Position numbers and translations under genes: made by a program. A stretch of 64,000 nucleotides of DNA from Vibrionaceae bacterium (lineage in GTDB: Bacteria > Pseudomonadota > Gammaproteobacteria > Enterobacterales > Vibrionaceae), in contig JAAEZQ010000004.1 of assembly GCA_018222805.1 (NCBI GenBank), positions 98,248-162,247 of the forward strand, read 5' to 3'. Positions 61,858-64,000 of the stretch are shown in pieces; position 1 is the first letter of the stretch; every line of letters starts with the position of its first letter. The notes under the pieces were generated by a model that saw only the letters and a program-made list of their open reading frames with translations, was not told where the DNA came from and searched no databases.

Positions 61858-62448
61858 TTGAGTCAACAAATCAAACTTCTCGTTGGTCTTGCTAATCCGG
61901 GACCAGAATATGCCAAAACTCGCCATAATGCGGGCGCTTGGGTTGTAGAAGAATTAGCACGCGTTCACAACATTACGCTGAAGAACGAACCAAAGTTCTT
62001 CGGGTTGACCGGACGTATCATGGTCAACGGGCAGGATCTCCGTTTGCTTATTCCAACCACTTTCATGAATCTTTCGGGAAAATCCATCGCCGCTCTGGCG
62101 AAGTTTTACCAAATAAAACCAGAAGAGATCATGGTTGCTCATGACGAGCTAGACTTACCGCCAGGTGTCGCTAAGTTTAAAAAAGGTGGCGGTCACGGTG
62201 GTCACAATGGCCTGCGTGACACAATAAGCAAATTAAGCAACAACAAAGATTTTTATCGTCTTCGTATCGGCATTGGCCATCCGGGACACAAAGATAAAGT
62301 GGCAGGTTTTGTACTAGGTAAAGCTCCAGCAAAAGAACAAGAGCTTTTGGACGCCGCAACCGATGAATCGGTGCGTTGTCTAGACATTCTGATTAAGGAT
62401 GGCCTATCAAAAGCACAAAATCGCCTCCACACGTTCAAAGCTGAATAA
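61858..62448 (+). CDS. pth: Peptidyl-tRNA hydrolase
   Basis: A 196-residue enzyme recycling peptidyl-t[23 protein letters not shown] holds the catalytic His of TRHN (about 22); FMNLSGKS and [12 protein letters not shown] follow. It seems to use a TTG start at 61858, because the conserved N-terminus begins there; GAGAG lies about 10 bases before. ychF follows in 10 bases. Confidence 0.94.
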   Translation: MSQQIKLLVGLANPGPEYAKTRHNAGAWVVEELARVHNITLKNEPKFFGLTGRIMVNGQDLRLLIPTTFMNLSGKSIAALAKFYQIKPEEIMVAHDELDLPPGVAKFKKGGGHGGHNGLRDTISKLSNNKDFYRLRIGIGHPGHKDKVAGFVLGKAPAKEQELLDAATDESVRCLDILIKDGLSKAQNRLHTFKAE

Positions 62449-62458
62449 GGTTACTATC

Positions 62459-63550
62459 ATGGGTTTTAAATGTGGCATCGTTGGTCTACCAAACGTTGGT
62501 AAATCAACTCTGTTTAACGCACTAACTAAAGCAGGCATCGAAGCAGCAAACTTCCCGTTCTGTACGATCGAACCAAACACTGGTGTAGTTCCTGTGCCAG
62601 ATCTACGTCTAGATGCACTAGCAAAGATCGTTAACCCACAGAAAGTGCTGCCTACTACAATGGAATTCGTGGACATCGCTGGTCTAGTAGCGGGTGCATC
62701 ACGTGGTGAAGGTCTAGGTAACAAATTCCTAGCAAACATCCGTGAAACTGATGCGATCGGTCACGTTGTACGTTGTTTCGAAAACGACAACATCGTTCAC
62801 GTAGCGGGTAAAGTATCTCCAATCGAAGATATTGAAGTAATTAACCTTGAGCTAGCAATGGCTGACCTTGATTCTTGTGAACGCGCTATCCAGCGTAACG
62901 CGAAGAAAGCAAAAGGTGGTGACAAAGACGCAAAATTCGAGCTAACCGTGCTTGAAAAGCTACTTCCAGTGCTAACAGAAGGCGGTTCAGCACGCACAGT
63001 AGAACTTGCTAAAGAAGAGCTAGCTGCAATTGGTTACTTAAACTTCCTGACACTAAAACCAACCATGTACATCGCTAACGTGAACGAAGATGGTTTTGAA
63101 GACAACGCATACCTAGATGCTGTACGTGAATTTGCAGCAAAAGAAAACAACGTTGTTGTTCCTGTATGTGCTGCTATCGAGTCAGAAATGGCTGAACTAG
63201 AAGATGACGAGCGTGAAGAGTTCCTAGCAGACCTAGGTATCGAAGAACCAGGTCTGAACCGCGTGATTCGCGCAGGTTACGAACTGCTAAACCTACAAAC
63301 TTACTTTACCGCTGGCGTAAAAGAAGTTCGTGCATGGACAATCCCTGTAGGTGCAACCGCACCAAAAGCAGCAGCGAAGATCCACACTGACTTTGAAAAA
63401 GGTTTCATCCGTGCAGAAGTTGTTGGTTACGACGATTTCATCGAATTCAACGGTGAAAGTGGTGCGAAAGACGCAGGTAAATGGCGCCTAGAAGGTAAAG
63501 AATACATCGTAAAAGACGGTGATGTTATTCACTTCCGCTTCAACGTTTAA
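62459..63550 (+). CDS. ychF: Ribosome-binding ATPase YchF
   Basis: A 363-residue Obg-related protein that prefers ATP. G1 motif [16 protein letters not shown]3 DIAGL and NVNED instead of the GTPase NKxD explain the ATP preference. C-terminal TGS domain. The start at 62459 gives the family length; the frame open from 62399 overlaps pth and is not used. Always next to pth. Confidence 0.96.
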   Translation: MGFKCGIVGLPNVGKSTLFNALTKAGIEAANFPFCTIEPNTGVVPVPDLRLDALAKIVNPQKVLPTTMEFVDIAGLVAGASRGEGLGNKFLANIRETDAIGHVVRCFENDNIVHVAGKVSPIEDIEVINLELAMADLDSCERAIQRNAKKAKGGDKDAKFELTVLEKLLPVLTEGGSARTVELAKEELAAIGYLNFLTLKPTMYIANVNEDGFEDNAYLDAVREFAAKENNVVVPVCAAIESEMAELEDDEREEFLADLGIEEPGLNRVIRAGYELLNLQTYFTAGVKEVRAWTIPVGATAPKAAAKIHTDFEKGFIRAEVVGYDDFIEFNGESGAKDAGKWRLEGKEYIVKDGDVIHFRFNV

Positions 63551-63585
63551 TTAAATGAATGAATTTTAAACACTTCATTTACATA

Positions 63586-63613
63586 AAAAGCCAGCATGAT
63601 TGCTGGCTTTTTT
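63586..63613 (+). terminator. Terminator of ychF
   Basis: AAAAGCCAGCA / TGCTGGCTTTT with short loop and Ts, about 36 bases after the stop. Confidence 0.87.
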
Positions 63614-63749
63614 TATCCCTTCAACAAAAGACCTGAAGTTAACTACCTAGCTGCAAGCGATTTTTTTTCCAGTTTTAGATCATAAACACGCCTCTTTGTT
63701 TAAAAAGGAAGCGAACGAGGTTTTTTACGAGATTTATTTAAAAAAACTG

Positions 63750-63778
63750 TTGACGGATCTTACTCAACTTCGCATAAT
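63750..63778 (+). promoter_or_regulatory. Promoter of the tRNA cluster
   Basis: TTGACG, 17-base spacer, CATAAT, then a GC-rich discriminator (GCGCGCC), typical of stringently controlled stable-RNA promoters; 57 bases before tRNA-Met. Confidence 0.8.
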
Positions 63779-63834
63779 GCGCGCCGTTCCCGACAACAAG
63801 GCAACGAAGTGTTGAGAACAAAAAATATGGTTTT

Positions 63835-63911
63835 GGCTACGTAGCTCAGCTGGTTAGAGCACATCACTCATAATGATGGGGTCACAGGTTCGAATCCCGT
63901 CGTAGCCACCA
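63835..63911 (+). tRNA. tRNA-Met, elongator (anticodon CAU)
   Basis: 77 bases with encoded CCA. Acceptor GGCTACG / CGTAGCC, anticodon stem CATCA / TGATG with loop CTCATAA. The fully paired acceptor (G1-C72) and the lack of an initiator GGG/CCC stem argue for elongator Met. Confidence 0.94.
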
Positions 63912-63945
63912 TTCCTAAATACTCTTTGAAAGAGTGATTAGGAAT
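63911..63945 (+). promoter_or_regulatory. Hairpin between tRNA-Met and tRNA-Leu
   Basis: ATTCCTAA / TTAGGAAT outer stem and ACTCT / AGAGT inner stem, filling the spacer between the two tRNAs; probably a processing site for the tRNA precursor. Confidence 0.6.
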
Positions 63946-63949
63946 AGAT

Positions 63950-64000
63950 GCGGAAGTGGCGGAATTGGTAGACGCACCAGATTTAGGTTCTGGCGCCGCA
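63950..64000 (+). tRNA. tRNA-Leu (anticodon UAG), cut by window end
   Basis: The first 51 bases, with GCGGAAG acceptor 5' side, D arm, and anticodon stem CCAGA / TCTGG with loop TTTAGGT giving anticodon TAG. The 3' part lies beyond the window. Confidence 0.9.

Overview
The window is a piece of a Vibrio main chromosome (inference). The evidence is a polar-flagellum gene block with the Vibrio-type accessory genes flgO, flgP and flgT, a chitoporin-like OprD-family porin beside ligA-zipA, the NutA-type lipoprotein 5'-nucleotidase, moderate GC content and dense rho-independent terminators. No phage, transposase, integron or CRISPR array was seen; nearly everything is core genome with small accessory patches.

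Layout. 1-5.2 kb: YfcE phosphodiesterase, a zinc-ribbon membrane protein, then a tightly overlapping operon of two DUF1538 membrane proteins, a short-T-loop PII-like protein and a CBS-pair protein, followed by divergent YfcH and an SDR reductase. 5.7-8.1 kb: cnoX (ybbN), qmcA and an NfeD-like gene. 8.1-9.4 kb: an AT-rich patch with a 57-residue secreted protein and a DUF2799 lipoprotein. 9.4-19.6 kb: porin, ligA, zipA, cysZ, cysK, ptsH, ptsI, crr. 20-38.8 kb: flagellar/chemotaxis block (flagellin, flgL to flgB, cheR, cheV, flgA, flgM, flgN, flgP, flgO, flgT), with three good sigma-54 sites and one sigma-28 site readable by eye. 38.9-46.3 kb: tRNA-Arg(CCU), a possibly AP2-like protein, an OmpA-type protein, gltX, and a copper module (CueR-type operator, copA, DUF411). 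46.3-49.3 kb: KdgM-family porin, TraB/GumN protein, tRNA-Pro flanked by two decayed tRNA-Pro copies, and a DUF3149 micro-protein. 49.3-63.6 kb: smrA, rluF, ybaK, nutA, then the conserved block kdsA-sirB1-sirB2-prmC-prfA-hemA (minus) divergent from lolB-ispE-prs-pth-ychF (plus). 63.7-64 kb: a tRNA cluster (Met, then Leu cut by the window end) behind a consensus promoter.

How it works together: the flagellar genes build the rod, hook, P/L rings and the Vibrio H-ring/T-ring surroundings in staged transcription (sigma-54 for rod, hook and junction operons; sigma-28 for the anti-sigma factor flgM). ptsH-ptsI-crr supply the general PTS phosphorelay. hemA, prfA and prmC join tetrapyrrole synthesis and translation termination. 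copA plus the DUF411 protein handle excess copper.

The strongest candidate for an undescribed system is the DUF1538/DUF1538/PII-like/CBS operon: a paired membrane protein apparently governed by two nucleotide-sensing modules. Other points worth a look are a structured orphan transcript candidate near 5.5 kb, the decayed tRNA-Pro array, a lone PurR-type operator near ompA, dyads upstream of the KdgM porin, and a short interspersed repeat present three times.
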